A stretch of 64,000 bases of DNA from JAAUTG01 sp964458705 (GTDB lineage Bacteria > Bacteroidota > Bacteroidia > Chitinophagales > Saprospiraceae). Position numbers and translations under genes: made by a program. Location: positions 1 to 64,000 of the forward strand of contig CAYWKD010000007.1 in assembly GCA_964458705.1 (NCBI GenBank). Direction: 5' to 3'. The notes under the pieces were generated by a model. That model saw only the letters and a list, made by a program, of their open reading frames with translations, ran no database searches and was not told where the DNA came from. Positions 1 to 8,888 of this stretch are shown one piece after another (positions within the stretch are counted from its first letter, which is position 1; each line of letters opens with the position of its first letter).

Positions 1-68
1 CTGAGTTTGATTTAAATCATCCCGAAGTTCAGAAGGCCATTGCCCTCGGAGCCTCGAATTATTCATAA
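1..68 (+). CDS. C-terminal tail of an upstream protein (partial)
   Basis: An open frame (codons beginning at base 3) runs from the window edge to a TAA at 66-68 and encodes about 21 residues ending in GASNYS. The stretch is more GC-rich than the AT-rich DNA just after it, as expected for coding sequence. Too little is present to assign a family, and a chance open frame cannot be excluded. Confidence 0.4.
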   Translation, partial: EFDLNHPEVQKAIALGASNYS

Positions 69-208
69 GGACAGATTTTTGTCCGTAGTATTGAATACAA
101 AAGTAAGAATGAATTACATTTTCACTTTTTAGGTATTTCATTTTTGCAAGTTGAAGGAGATGAGCTATAATTGTAGTACATTTTTTTAAATAGTAAAATC
201 TGCAAAAA

Positions 209-811
209 ATGATGAAGTCCGCATTTGTATTATTTTTAGCTTTAGGTATGGTAGCTTGCCAAAATAATAGTGCAAATACATCCGCTAATATTGATCTGAC
301 AGGCTATGAGACAGAATCTTTAAAAGGTGCAACAGGGCAATATGTGAGAAAACTGGGTAATAATGGCAATCTTGTGGAGGAAGGCTTTGTGAGTAATGGG
401 CTCAGAGAAGGAGCGTGGATCACTTACACGCCAGAGGGACAAGTCAAGACAGTTACTACTTATGTCGGTGGGCAAGTCAACGGCATCTTCTTGGAGTTTG
501 ATAATCAATATAGACTGGTTTCTAAAACGGGCTATAAAAATAACGACTTCCACGGTGTGGCAAAGAAGTTTAAATTCAATCGAGTCATCGAGGAATTACC
601 GTACAACAATGGAAAGCTAGAGGGCTTGTACAAAAAGTATTTTGAAAATAACGGGAAGTTACAGATTGAGGCGATGTATAGTAATGGTGTGCAGGATGGC
701 ATCATGCGCTATTACAACTCAGAAGGTCGCCCGACTATGGAATATACTTACAAAAATGGTGAGCAAGTGAGTGGAGGTATTGTTAAAAATCCACCTGTAG
801 AAGCAGAATAA
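209..811 (+). CDS. YwqK-family (MORN-like repeat) lipoprotein
   Basis: A 200-residue protein that begins with a hydrophobic signal and a lipobox-like LGMVAC, suggesting an envelope lipoprotein. From about residue 50 to 190 it consists of short repeats of the form 'NG..EG.W..Y...G', for example GLREGAWITYTPEGQ and NNGKLEGLYKKYF. This is the MORN-like pattern of the toxin-antitoxin-type YwqK family, common in Bacteroidota. These repeats are beta-hairpin scaffolds; no enzymatic activity is expected and no toxin gene is adjacent. Two tandem ATGs (209, 212) could each be the start. The family call is firm; the cellular role is unknown. Confidence 0.75.
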   Translation: MMKSAFVLFLALGMVACQNNSANTSANIDLTGYETESLKGATGQYVRKLGNNGNLVEEGFVSNGLREGAWITYTPEGQVKTVTTYVGGQVNGIFLEFDNQYRLVSKTGYKNNDFHGVAKKFKFNRVIEELPYNNGKLEGLYKKYFENNGKLQIEAMYSNGVQDGIMRYYNSEGRPTMEYTYKNGEQVSGGIVKNPPVEAE

Positions 812-894
812 ATGCACTAATTTATCTCGTAAAAATTCTATAAGTGTTTGATTTTAAAAAGTTTAAGCCTGATAAAAAATAAGAAATAGAACTT

Positions 895-1113
895 ATGGCA
901 AGTACAACGATTACTGGTAAAATCGTCTTTCAGAATATCGGTACGGGCTTTTGGGGTATCGAAGAGGAAACTGGCAAAAAATGGCGACCCATCAACTTGC
1001 CAATTCATTTGAGAAAGGAAGGCATCCTCATCACAGCAGACATCGAAATCGTAAAAGAAGATTTCGATATGTTTATGTGGGGAAAAGCCGTGAAGCTATT
1101 ATCTGTACATTAG
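895..1113 (+). CDS. Small conserved beta-strand protein, function unknown
   Basis: A 72-residue protein without a signal or membrane segment. The pattern TGKIVFQNIGTGFWGI, then KKWRPINLP, then FMWGKAVKLL looks like a small beta-barrel (OB-like) domain. Proteins with this 'GFWGI ... MWG' pattern occur as stand-alone small proteins in many bacteria and archaea without an assigned function. The stop codon overlaps the 3' end of the convergent TM2-TPR gene by 4 bases, so the two genes share a junction. I see no ligand-binding or catalytic signature. Confidence 0.65.
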   Translation: MASTTITGKIVFQNIGTGFWGIEEETGKKWRPINLPIHLRKEGILITADIEIVKEDFDMFMWGKAVKLLSVH

Positions 1114-2063
1114 CCTAAAAGTTTGCGCTTTTGCTCATTAAATTCTTCTTCCGAAAGTACACCCTTTGCTCTGAGATCCCCTAGCTTTTGCAATTGATCC
1201 AGCAGGTCTGGCTGGCTGTCTAGTAAGTTTGGTTGGGGGCTTCCCAATTCTAGCATTTCGTCTTGAAGAGTAATGACTTCTTCTTGCTCAGGTGCCGGTG
1301 GTGCGGTTGTTTGTTCATTTTGCTCTGGTTGTGGCAATCTATATTTGTTGGCAGCAAAAGTTTCATAGCTCGATTGAATACGCAGGAATGCAAGTGCATC
1401 GTGCGTTTTAATTTTATCGAAATCGTCAAATCCGTTGGCAACTGCCTGATCTAAATGATAGAAGGCTTGATCTGTTTCTTCATTTAGAGAATAGGCGCAA
1501 GCCAAATTGAAGTGAGTAGCTACATCCTTATTATCTATTTCAATTACTTTATTAAAGGCTTCGATTGCGTTTTGGTAGTCGTATTCTTTAAAACTTTCAA
1601 TGCCCTTTGCTTTGAATGAAGTTATCTTCTGTAGCTGCGCTCTTTTTTGTGCTCTAGTATCAGCATGCTCTTGCTCTTTACGAACTTTCTCTTCTTCATG
1701 CGCTCTATGCCTGTGGCGACGTTGCCAATGCTCAATATCTCTTTCTCGGTTTTTGCGTTGTTGCTCAAATCGATCCTGCATGCGCTCCTCTCTTACAATG
1801 CGTTGGCGCTCGCGATCACTCATACGTCTATCTTCTCTATACCTATCAGCATAGATTTCTTTCCAATTATATTTGACATCAAATTTCTCTTCATTCATTG
1901 CAAAGAACGCAATAGCATCAATGAAGCCCAGAATAGCTGAAATGCCCGTCATAGCGAAAATGCAGTAAAAAATACCTAGCCATGTTTGCCCTAAATAAAA
2001 TCTATGTACACCAAAAGTGCCTAGAAAAAAGGCTAATACAGCAGCTACATTTTTATCTTTCAT
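1110..2063 (-). CDS. TM2 domain / TPR / SHOCT-like protein
   Basis: A 317-residue membrane protein. Residues 1-65 form a TM2 domain: two hydrophobic helices joined by a short turn, with the family signature FLGTFGVHRFYLGQ. Residues 70-140 are a highly charged R/E/Q-rich segment, probably coiled coil. Residues 145-230 contain a TPR-like pair (YQNAIEAFNKVIEID, then THFNLACAYSL). The last 30 residues match the short SHOCT pattern (LGDLRAKGVLSEEEFNEQK), which typically sits at protein C termini and mediates oligomerisation. No enzymatic function is suggested; a scaffold at the inner membrane is plausible. It is a single gene, convergent with the small gene at 895-1113. Confidence 0.8.
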   Translation of the reverse strand: MKDKNVAAVLAFFLGTFGVHRFYLGQTWLGIFYCIFAMTGISAILGFIDAIAFFAMNEEKFDVKYNWKEIYADRYREDRRMSDRERQRIVREERMQDRFEQQRKNRERDIEHWQRRHRHRAHEEEKVRKEQEHADTRAQKRAQLQKITSFKAKGIESFKEYDYQNAIEAFNKVIEIDNKDVATHFNLACAYSLNEETDQAFYHLDQAVANGFDDFDKIKTHDALAFLRIQSSYETFAANKYRLPQPEQNEQTTAPPAPEQEEVITLQDEMLELGSPQPNLLDSQPDLLDQLQKLGDLRAKGVLSEEEFNEQKRKLLG

Positions 2064-2092
2064 ATTTTATTAGTTCTTAATATTTTGGAAGC

Positions 2093-2123
2093 CTATCCTT
2101 AATTTGAAACTCAAGAAGGATAG
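2093..2123. repeat. Inverted repeat / weak hairpin in intergenic region
   Basis: CTATCCTT (2093-2100) is complementary to AAGGATAG (2116-2123) with a 15-base loop. A T-rich run follows on the plus strand only, where no gene ends, so a terminator role is doubtful. It lies between two minus-strand genes. Confidence 0.3.
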
Positions 2124-2292
2124 CTTATATTTTTCGATAGGCAAGTCTTACTCGATTTCTTCTATCTAAATAACGCATTAAAACTACTTTTGCTTAGTTA
2201 AAACGCTTGGCTTAGATATATTGTGTATTTATTTAGACAAACAGAAGTATGCAAATGGACTAAAGCCGAATTATAGGGACAAAGCAGGATAA

Positions 2293-3228
2293 TCAGTCCT
2301 CGACGTTATCCACATCATCGCTCATCTTTCCCATATAATTGTAAATCATAAGCACCAACACTCCAAATGACACGCCTGCAAGCACCAATGGAGTTGTCAA
2401 CTCGCTGGGAGCAGAAAAAGAAAGTCTGATAAGTATGGTAGAAATAATAAAACCAGAGTTCCGAATCAGTCGGCTATAATCATCAATATAAAATAAAGAG
2501 ATCAACAAGATTAGCACATCTACCAGAATCAAAATTGTAAAAAATTCATTGTAGAAGACATAATTAATGTCAGAGAGTTTTTCGATACTACCAAGGCTAA
2601 ACTGCCGCGCCTCAATAATCCATTGTACAAGACTGTAAAAGATAAGTACAACGAATGTAAAAAAGAGTAGGATACTAATACTTTTTTTGGTTCTCAAAAA
2701 TCGATCGAAGTTGTTAATGACTTCTTTCTTTGGTTGCTTTTGAGAGAGGTATCTAAACAGGAAAATGAGCGCAAACAATAAAATAAAGCCTATCATATCA
2801 ATCATTAATGCTCTATTTTCAATAACAGAAAACCAATTTTTAGTATTTTCTACACTGGCGATATCCTTAAAAATTCTTCGGATAACAATCAATGAAATAA
2901 TTTGGTACTCTTTTAGAACAGAAGTAGTGAACGAGCTTGGGATGTAATAAATCAGTAAATAAACTTCAGAGATGAGGATGAACGAAAAGGGAGTATAGAT
3001 AGCAGCAATGGGACTGATGAACAGATCACCAGCCACGCTAGGTATGTCATACAGACCAAAATCAACTAGCCCTATATAAATAATATGAATAATGAAACCA
3101 ACAATAGCAAGACTAAGTATAATCTTCTCGAACCATTCTTTGAATTCGTGGCTTAGAATTGACTTATCTAGCTGATGAACCCATTTGTTAAATGTTGTAC
3201 TCATTGCATCGCTAAATGAAGGTAACAA
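2293..3228 (-). CDS. Hypothetical polytopic membrane protein
   Basis: A 311-residue protein with about seven hydrophobic segments, near residues 35-55, 70-97, 142-160, 185-207, 228-248, 255-275 and 281-300. The C-terminal tail is acidic. There is no signal peptide, no conserved charged residue within the helices that I can tie to a transporter family, and no enzymatic motif. The first ATG is used here, but a second Met nine codons in (MSTTFNKW) is an equally good start. The gene stands alone between two intergenic gaps. I do not recognise the family. Confidence 0.6.
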   Translation of the reverse strand: MLPSFSDAMSTTFNKWVHQLDKSILSHEFKEWFEKIILSLAIVGFIIHIIYIGLVDFGLYDIPSVAGDLFISPIAAIYTPFSFILISEVYLLIYYIPSSFTTSVLKEYQIISLIVIRRIFKDIASVENTKNWFSVIENRALMIDMIGFILLFALIFLFRYLSQKQPKKEVINNFDRFLRTKKSISILLFFTFVVLIFYSLVQWIIEARQFSLGSIEKLSDINYVFYNEFFTILILVDVLILLISLFYIDDYSRLIRNSGFIISTILIRLSFSAPSELTTPLVLAGVSFGVLVLMIYNYMGKMSDDVDNVED

Positions 3229-3281
3229 GCATTTTGTTCTTACTTGTTCCGTGTTTTTTACTTTGATTCTTAAACGCTCTT

Positions 3282-3313
3282 ATAACAAGCCTAAGATATG
3301 ATAGCCTTGTTAT
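3282..3313. repeat. Inverted repeat ATAACAAG/CTTGTTAT
   Basis: An 8-bp perfect inverted repeat (3282-3289 and 3306-3313) with a 16-base spacer lies in the region between the divergent genes at 2293-3228 and 3488-3691. It could be an operator or chance; nothing else supports it. Confidence 0.2.
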
Positions 3314-3487
3314 CCAAATATTAAGGTTGATAGAACTCACTATAAATACTGCTTAATTAACTGAACAGCATGTAAGTTCATCTTGTTCTTATGAATGATG
3401 TCTAATTTAGTACATTGGTACATTCATGCTGAGAAGCAATTTATTCCATCGAAGAGTATTATTTAATCAATTTATCCAATTATAATT

Positions 3488-3691
3488 ATGGAAAATACAA
3501 TAACATGGCCAGATTTAGCCATCGGACTATACGACAAATTAACAGGTCGTGGGGCAGAAATTACTTATGAGTTTGAAAACTTTGAGTTGAATGTACCAAG
3601 CCATGCGGGTGATGGAGCGACTCATGCGAACTGGAAAATGAACGGTACATTGAAAATCAGAACTAGCGAGTCAGATACAACCAAGGCCTAA
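3488..3691 (+). CDS. Small conserved hypothetical protein
   Basis: A 67-residue soluble protein starting MENTITWPDLAIGLYDKL. The middle (ITYEFENFELNVPS, then THANWKMNGTLKIRT) has alternating hydrophobic residues consistent with a small beta-sheet, after an N-terminal helix. There are no Cys residues, signal or membrane segment. It is followed 23 bases later by a strong intrinsic terminator, so it is probably a monocistronic, well-expressed small gene. I do not know its function. Confidence 0.6.
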   Translation: MENTITWPDLAIGLYDKLTGRGAEITYEFENFELNVPSHAGDGATHANWKMNGTLKIRTSESDTTKA

Positions 3692-3714
3692 TTGAAATTA
3701 ATTCAAAGAAAGAT

Positions 3715-3755
3715 AAAGCTGAATAAGATTGTTTTGTTCAGCTTTTCCTTTTTTA
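3715..3755 (+). terminator. Intrinsic terminator after 3488-3691
   Basis: AAAGCTGAA (3715-3723) pairs with TTCAGCTTT (3737-3745) around a 13-base loop, followed by a T-rich tail to about 3754. The direction fits the small gene just upstream. Confidence 0.8.
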
Positions 3756-3768
3756 TACACATCTGATT

Positions 3769-4113
3769 ATGAATACCATACCAATTATTATAGAAGGAAA
3801 ACTAACGATTGAAGGAGATCAGCAAAACACTGTAACAATCAGCAATGAAGGTGATGAAGCCTTAGTGCTAGATTTTGACAACAGAAAATCTTTACTTTAT
3901 TTTTTGAATACCCTACCCAAGCACATCAATTTGCTGAAGCAAAGGAAACTGGTGATTAACTTACTCAAGTATTTAGATCAGGATTTGATTATTAAAGTAG
4001 CTGGTAAAACTACTATTGTCAAAAAGCAAGGCTCAGATAAGCTTGAATACAAGGGAGACTACACTACGGCATTTTCAATATTTTGGTCATCTTTGAAGCG
4101 TTCGATATTCTGA
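3769..4113 (+). CDS. Hypothetical protein overlapping the convergent SDR gene
   Basis: A 114-residue protein with no signal peptide. The N-terminal half (IPIIIEGKLTIEG, ALVLDFDN) is strand-rich and the middle (LLYFLNTLPKHINLLKQRKLVINLL) is helical. No known motif was recognised. Its last 55 bases overlap, in antisense, the 3' end of the SDR-DUF2867 gene. The final residues (from about TTAFSIFWSS) are therefore constrained by the other gene, and the native protein may once have been shorter. It starts 23 bases after the terminator of the preceding gene. Confidence 0.5.
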   Translation: MNTIPIIIEGKLTIEGDQQNTVTISNEGDEALVLDFDNRKSLLYFLNTLPKHINLLKQRKLVINLLKYLDQDLIIKVAGKTTIVKKQGSDKLEYKGDYTTAFSIFWSSLKRSIF

Positions 4114-5528
4114 ATCATGCCATTAAATACAAAATAATGAAGTGGTAACACTGCATACCAATATAATCTACCCAATAATCCTTGCGGACGAAAAGTCGCC
4201 GTCTGATAAATAGTTGGTCGATCTGATTCATCAATTCTGAGCTCTAGCCACGCCTCTCCGGGTAGTTTCATTTCGGCATATAACAACAAGCGTTTTTGTT
4301 GGTCATCAGCTACTAATACTCGCCAAAAATCAAGTGCGTCGCCAGCGTGAATGGTGCTAAGATTAGTTCTACCTCTTCTCAGCCCTATACCTCCAACCAT
4401 TTTATCCAAGTATCCTCGAATTTTCCAAAGCCAGTTGCCATAATACCAACCTCTGTTTCCTCCAATAGAGCGAATATTCTCCCAGACTTGTTCCACTGTA
4501 TTATGCTCAATTGGCAGTTGCTTCTTATCCGTAAAGCAGCCATATTCTGGAAGAGTTACGTATTCACTAGTTGAGGTTAAGTTATAACTAGATACCAATG
4601 AATCCTTCCAACTTGAAACTACTATATTTTGCTTAATTTTATCAAAAGCAAGCTCGACAGCTTCTTTATAAGGAATCATATCCATCTCTAGTAAATCAGC
4701 TAGCTTACTATCTCGACAGATCATATCTATCTTCATGCTATTTACAAGATTCACTGCAAGTGGATAAGTAGTTGAGGTTACGAAATAGAGCCAATAAGAA
4801 GAAAGGCGAGGTGTCATTACCGGCACAGTATAAACCCAACGCTTCAAGTTTCGGACTTCGGCAAAGCCTAGCAGCATTTCCCTGTAAGTTAGAATATCAT
4901 CACAGCCAATATCGTAGTTTTTGTTGTAAGTTTCTTCTCTTAGCATCACGCCAGTCAAGAAATTCATTACATCGCGTATTGAAATTGGTTGGCATTTGGT
5001 GTTCAACCACTTGGGCGCAACCATGACTGGAAGTTTTTCTACCAAATCTCTAATAATCTCAAAAGAAGCACTTCCAGAACCAATCACAATAGCTGCCCTT
5101 AGTGTCGTCAAAGGTACTTTGCTGTCTTCTAAGATTTGTTCTACCCGATAGCGAGATTCTAAGTGATCAGAAAGTTCGGCAGAGTTAATCATGCCACTTA
5201 GGTAGATCATTTGCTGGGCTGTTGACCGATCAACATAGTTTTTGAAGTTAGTTGCTGTCCGTTTTTCTAAATCGCTAAATTCATTGATGGAACTCGACAT
5301 GGAGTGAATTAGATAAAAGGCAACATCAAATTCGGTTGGAGCATTCTCTAGTGTGCTTTCGTCCAAAAAGTCAGCCTGAATAACAGTAACTTGATCCTTC
5401 CAGCCTTTGCCCCACTCAAAGCTATTGACGTCTCGGACAGCGCAAAGTATCTCGTGTCCTTCTTCTATTAGTACCCGCAATAGTCGCTTACCAATATATC
5501 CCGTTGCCCCAGTCAGTAGAATTTTCAT
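4059..5528 (-). CDS. Atypical SDR (NAD(P)-binding) protein with C-terminal DUF2867
   Basis: A 489-residue two-domain protein. Residues 1-300 are a Rossmann fold of the extended/atypical SDR type, beginning LLTGATGYIGKRLLR (glycine-rich NAD(P)-binding loop). At the place of the usual YxxxK pair it reads SRYRVEQIL, so the catalytic lysine is not present in the normal position; this is typical of YbjT-like atypical SDRs. Residues about 320-480 match DUF2867 (WYYGNWLWKIRGYLDK, then DALDFWRV), a domain often fused to this kind of SDR. The substrate is unknown; a quinone- or NAD(P)H-sensing role has been suggested for relatives. It lies 96 bases downstream of tatC on the same strand, with a possible terminator between. 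Confidence 0.8.
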   Translation of the reverse strand: MKILLTGATGYIGKRLLRVLIEEGHEILCAVRDVNSFEWGKGWKDQVTVIQADFLDESTLENAPTEFDVAFYLIHSMSSSINEFSDLEKRTATNFKNYVDRSTAQQMIYLSGMINSAELSDHLESRYRVEQILEDSKVPLTTLRAAIVIGSGSASFEIIRDLVEKLPVMVAPKWLNTKCQPISIRDVMNFLTGVMLREETYNKNYDIGCDDILTYREMLLGFAEVRNLKRWVYTVPVMTPRLSSYWLYFVTSTTYPLAVNLVNSMKIDMICRDSKLADLLEMDMIPYKEAVELAFDKIKQNIVVSSWKDSLVSSYNLTSTSEYVTLPEYGCFTDKKQLPIEHNTVEQVWENIRSIGGNRGWYYGNWLWKIRGYLDKMVGGIGLRRGRTNLSTIHAGDALDFWRVLVADDQQKRLLLYAEMKLPGEAWLELRIDESDRPTIYQTATFRPQGLLGRLYWYAVLPLHYFVFNGMIQNIERFKDDQNIENAVV

Positions 5529-5562
5529 AAAATTATGGTTTACTCCTCATTTAAAGTAAAAT

Positions 5563-5590
5563 AGGCAGAAAGATGTTCATTCTTTTGCCT
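5563..5590 (-). terminator. Possible terminator downstream of tatC
   Basis: AGGCA-G-AAAGA (5563-5573) pairs with TCTTTTGCCT (5581-5590): ten base pairs with one bulged G and a 7-base loop. On the minus strand it is followed by a short T-rich stretch (ATTTTACTTT). Confidence 0.4.
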
Positions 5591-5624
5591 GCTGATGGGT
5601 GATTTTGACAGGAATACTATTAAT

Positions 5625-6458
5625 CTATTCGCTTTCCCACTTTTCTTCCTCTTTTTTATTTACTCTTCGAGAAATTATAATGCTTATTTCGTAAAGTACA
5701 TAAAGCGGAATAGCAATCAAAAATTGTGTAATGACATCAGGAGGTGTTATAGCTGCAGCTGCAATAATGATCGCTACGAATGCATGGCGGCGGTATTTTT
5801 TCATGAATTCTGGCGTTACTAAGCCTACTTTTGAAAGGAAGAATACCACTACAGGTAGCTCAAAAACTAAGCCAACAGGCACAGTGAACATTGCCATGTA
5901 GTTGACATAAGAAGAAAATGCAGGCGAGGCTGCTTCGATTCCCTCAATTTCAAAGCCCGTCAAGAAAGTAACAGCAAATGGAGCGATTACAAAATAACCA
6001 AAGGAAACTCCCATTAGGAAAAGAGCGGAACAGACAAACACAACGCCACGAGCAGCCTTGCGCTCTGTGTCGTGTAGTCCAGGTTTAATAAATAGCCAAA
6101 ATTCCCAGAATACATAAGGGAAGGCAGCTATAAGCCCTAAAATGATGGAGAGTTTAAGGTAGGTAATAAATTTTTCACCAAAATTTGGAGTAATAAAATT
6201 GATGTCAATTGGACGAAGACAAGCCGCTCCCGGACGGAAACGATTGATAATGTCGCATATAATTTCATAAGTAATAAAATCTTGGCGCGTTGGACCGAAA
6301 ACTAAATTAAGCACCCAGTCTTTAGCTAAGAAAACAGCAATACCAATGATTAGAACAGCAATTACTGAGCGAATCAAATGCCAACGCAATTCCTCTAAGT
6401 GCTCCAAGAAGGTCATTTCTCTTTCTTGCTCATCAACTTCTACTTGATCTAGTGGCAT
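5625..6458 (-). CDS. tatC: Sec-independent (twin-arginine) translocase subunit TatC
   Basis: A 277-residue inner-membrane protein with six predicted helices. The N-terminal cytoplasmic part carries the TatC hallmark FLEHLEELRWHLIRS. The conserved loop after helix 2 reads FPYVFWEFWLFIKPGL, with the family's key glutamate and the PGL turn. TatC is the receptor for the twin-arginine signal of folded proteins exported across the inner membrane. The length is somewhat above the usual 240-260 residues because of the N-terminal extension and the charged tail (RRVNKKEEEKWESE). TatA/TatB are not encoded nearby. Confidence 0.95.
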   Translation of the reverse strand: MPLDQVEVDEQEREMTFLEHLEELRWHLIRSVIAVLIIGIAVFLAKDWVLNLVFGPTRQDFITYEIICDIINRFRPGAACLRPIDINFITPNFGEKFITYLKLSIILGLIAAFPYVFWEFWLFIKPGLHDTERKAARGVVFVCSALFLMGVSFGYFVIAPFAVTFLTGFEIEGIEAASPAFSSYVNYMAMFTVPVGLVFELPVVVFFLSKVGLVTPEFMKKYRRHAFVAIIIAAAAITPPDVITQFLIAIPLYVLYEISIIISRRVNKKEEEKWESE

Positions 6459-6483
6459 AGCTTTCTATTTTTGCAACATCTAT

Positions 6484-6491
6484 CAAAGATA
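6484..6491 (-). promoter_or_regulatory. Bacteroidota -7 element upstream of tatC
   Basis: On the minus strand the sequence is TATCTTTG, an exact match to the Bacteroidota TAnnTTTG -7 consensus, 26 bases before the tatC start. No clear TTTG -33 box is visible at the expected distance. Confidence 0.4.
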
Positions 6492-6656
6492 ACTAAAACC
6501 ACCTTTCCTTGCATGAATGTCATAAGGATTTTCGACCATTGTAAGGTCAAAAGAATAGATTAGTAAAAATGAAGATAGTCCTGACAGTAAATAATGCCTT
6601 GACCTATCATTGTGGATGAGCTTTTAGAATCTACTATTTAGGCTAAATTGCACTTG

Positions 6657-8396
6657 TTATTGTAGTTCCTCTTTCAACTCTCGTAGCTGATCTTGCATAA
6701 AGATTGCAAGTTCTTTTACATAGGCTCTGGAAAAGTCAAAATTTATTCCCGCTGTTTCATAAACTTCATTGATCGTCTTCGTGTAGCCTAATTTTAGGGC
6801 TTCTACATAATCGTCAATTGCTACTTGACCTTCTTCCTTGTAACGCTTCCATATTGCAATTGCACCTAATTGAGCCATACCGTATTCGATATAATAAAAA
6901 GGCACTTCAAACAAATGAAGTTGACGATACCAAAGACAGGATGTATATTTATCTAAATCCGTAAGATCAACCACCTCGCTACTTAAACTTTTTAGTATTT
7001 TACTCCAGGCTTTTGTTCGCTCTGCGTTTGTATGGTGAGGATGAGTATATACCCAATGTTGAAATTTGTCAATAGTCATAATCCATGGCAATAGCTGTAG
7101 GATACTTTCTAATAACCATATTTTTGCTCTTCGGAGGTCGTGATCATTGTTGAAGAAAATGTGCCAATGCTCCATAGTCAAGAGTTCCATAGTCATGGCA
7201 GCTAATTCTGCAATCTCAGAAGGCGGTCGTTTGGCAGTGGATAGCTTGTAATCTCTAGTCAAGAAAGAATGTACAGCATGCCCGCTTTCGTGCATGAATG
7301 TTCGCATATCTCCAATACTCGTAGCTGCATTCATGAAAATAAAAGGCACACCTGAAGCGGGTAACGGCATATTGTAACCTCCAGGACGTTTGTCTTTACG
7401 TGTTTCCAAGTCCAATCGGCTACCGCTTCGCATAATAGAAATGCACTGACCAAAATAGTTATCAATACAAGATAAACACTGTATGGATTTATCTATCAAA
7501 TCGTCAATATCCTCAAATGGGCGAAGTGGTGGTAAATTTGACGCATCCACATTCAAATCCCATGGTCGAAGTTTATCTAGCCCAAGTTTATATTTTTTGT
7601 CTCGATGAATCTCATTAACTACTGGGATGATTTCTGCTTTTACAGATTCATGAAATTCAAGACAGTCGTCAATTTTATAATCAAATCGACCGAGCTGCTG
7701 AAACTTAAAATCTCTGTAATTATCGTAACCCGCATTTTGTGCAATGGTGTGTCTGAACTGAATCAAATCGTCATAAACGGATTCGATTGCTTCGGCATCT
7801 TGCATCATTCTTTGTTTCGATTTGCAGTATGCGTTTTTTCTGAGCGAACGATCAGGTTCTTCTAGTAAGGCACTAGCTTGCTGGATTGTCATAGAAGTAT
7901 TTTCTATTTCAATTGTCATAGCAGCGAATAACTCACTATACTTTTTAGAGCGCAATCGCTCTTCTGAAAGTAATTGTACATTTTCCTTCTTGTAGAGCTG
8001 CATGGAACCTCTCAATGCACGTATATATATGAAGTATTTTTCTTTATCAAGATGGCTAAGGAAAGGAGAGGTAACTAATTTTTCATTAAGCCGAAAAGCA
8101 TAATTTGTTACATTGGGTGATATTTCTTGAACAAACGCTTCATAAGCCTTTATTGCTTTACGATTACTCGTATTAGTGGTTAAATTGATGTATCGCCACC
8201 CAAATTCTTCATTGACGGCAGCATCAACTTCATTGCAGTCAAGTATCCATTTTTCTAACTCTGAGGTAGAGTTAATTGCTCGACTCACTAGCTCTTCATA
8301 CAAAGGAAAAAGAACCTTCCAACTAGTAACACTAAAGGTCTTCTGCAAATATTTCCTTCTGTCTTGAATCAAGGATGGAATATTATATGCAATCAT
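6657..8396 (-). CDS. M3 family oligoendopeptidase (PepF-like)
   Basis: A zinc metallopeptidase of the M3/thimet family that cleaves short peptides in the cytoplasm. The zinc site HESGH lies at about residues 369-373 from the chosen start, followed by the downstream Glu helix (SEIAELAAMTMELL). The reading frame extends to 8474, but the extra 26 residues do not resemble the family. The ATG at 8396 gives MIAYNIPSLIQDRRKYL, which fits the usual start of Bacteroidota M3 peptidases and a length of about 579 residues. There is no signal peptide. The long intergenic region upstream indicates it is transcribed on its own. Confidence 0.9.
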   Translation of the reverse strand: MIAYNIPSLIQDRRKYLQKTFSVTSWKVLFPLYEELVSRAINSTSELEKWILDCNEVDAAVNEEFGWRYINLTTNTSNRKAIKAYEAFVQEISPNVTNYAFRLNEKLVTSPFLSHLDKEKYFIYIRALRGSMQLYKKENVQLLSEERLRSKKYSELFAAMTIEIENTSMTIQQASALLEEPDRSLRKNAYCKSKQRMMQDAEAIESVYDDLIQFRHTIAQNAGYDNYRDFKFQQLGRFDYKIDDCLEFHESVKAEIIPVVNEIHRDKKYKLGLDKLRPWDLNVDASNLPPLRPFEDIDDLIDKSIQCLSCIDNYFGQCISIMRSGSRLDLETRKDKRPGGYNMPLPASGVPFIFMNAATSIGDMRTFMHESGHAVHSFLTRDYKLSTAKRPPSEIAELAAMTMELLTMEHWHIFFNNDHDLRRAKIWLLESILQLLPWIMTIDKFQHWVYTHPHHTNAERTKAWSKILKSLSSEVVDLTDLDKYTSCLWYRQLHLFEVPFYYIEYGMAQLGAIAIWKRYKEEGQVAIDDYVEALKLGYTKTINEVYETAGINFDFSRAYVKELAIFMQDQLRELKEELQ

Positions 8397-8547
8397 AAGA
8401 ACTAGATTCAGAACTATGTAATTTGTTTTTGAATTAAGTCTGGTGAACTTTTCAGAGAGTAGCAATTGATCCACATATATTTCATATATACTAATTATTG
8501 CTAATGAGTCTATTTCTTTACCAGACTTGACTACGCTATCTTTTCTT

Positions 8548-8570
8548 AGCTACTAATCAACTTAGTAGCT
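8548..8570. repeat. Inverted repeat AGCTACTAA-n5-TTAGTAGCT
   Basis: A 9-bp perfect inverted repeat with a 5-base spacer sits in the divergent intergenic region, upstream of the metal-receptor pair. It could be an operator or a small hairpin. It lacks a proper T tract and does not follow a gene end, so a terminator is unlikely. Confidence 0.3.
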
Positions 8571-8875
8571 TTATTCATATTACAAATGTAATAAACTGTT
8601 TAAACTAAATACACTCTATTAACAACAAAATAAGAATAATTAGATGTAACTTATTGATTGTCAATTGAAAATAATATTTTAATTTATGTATATTAATTTG
8701 TGTAAATTTCTTTACAATGCTTTTATACGTCGTATTGACTAATGTGTTACCAAATGAGAACGGTTAATTTGTGTAGCTCAAGAAGCAGTAATTTTGAAAT
8801 AGGTTGTGTGATCTTTTCGTTGTTTAATGTGTTTATATTTCTAGTATTCGTTAATACTGCTATTACGAATTAAGC

Positions 8876-8883
8876 TATTTTTG
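8876..8883 (+). promoter_or_regulatory. -7-like element TATTTTTG close to the start of 8889-9221
   Basis: An exact TAnnTTTG match that ends only five bases before the ATG. If used, it would give a leaderless or nearly leaderless mRNA. No -33 box is seen, so this is tentative. Confidence 0.3.
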
Positions 8884-8888
8884 CAATT

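Larger units (their letters stand above)
8397..8888. other. Intergenic region of about 490 bases between divergent genes
   Basis: AT-rich DNA between the M3 peptidase (minus) and the small Cys/His-rich gene (plus). It holds one 9-bp inverted repeat (8548-8570) and a -7-like TATTTTTG just before the plus-strand ATG. I see no further coding sequence or RNA structure. Confidence 0.5.

Noticed and set aside
1600..1940. Two Cys- and Ser-rich plus-strand frames opposite the TM2-TPR gene
   Set aside because: They are the antisense of the Arg/Glu-rich coiled coil and show no independent start or motif.
6657..8474. Longer start of the M3 peptidase at 8474
   Set aside because: The extra 26 residues are hydrophobic or low in similarity to the family, while MIAYNIPSLIQ at 8396 fits the usual N terminus.
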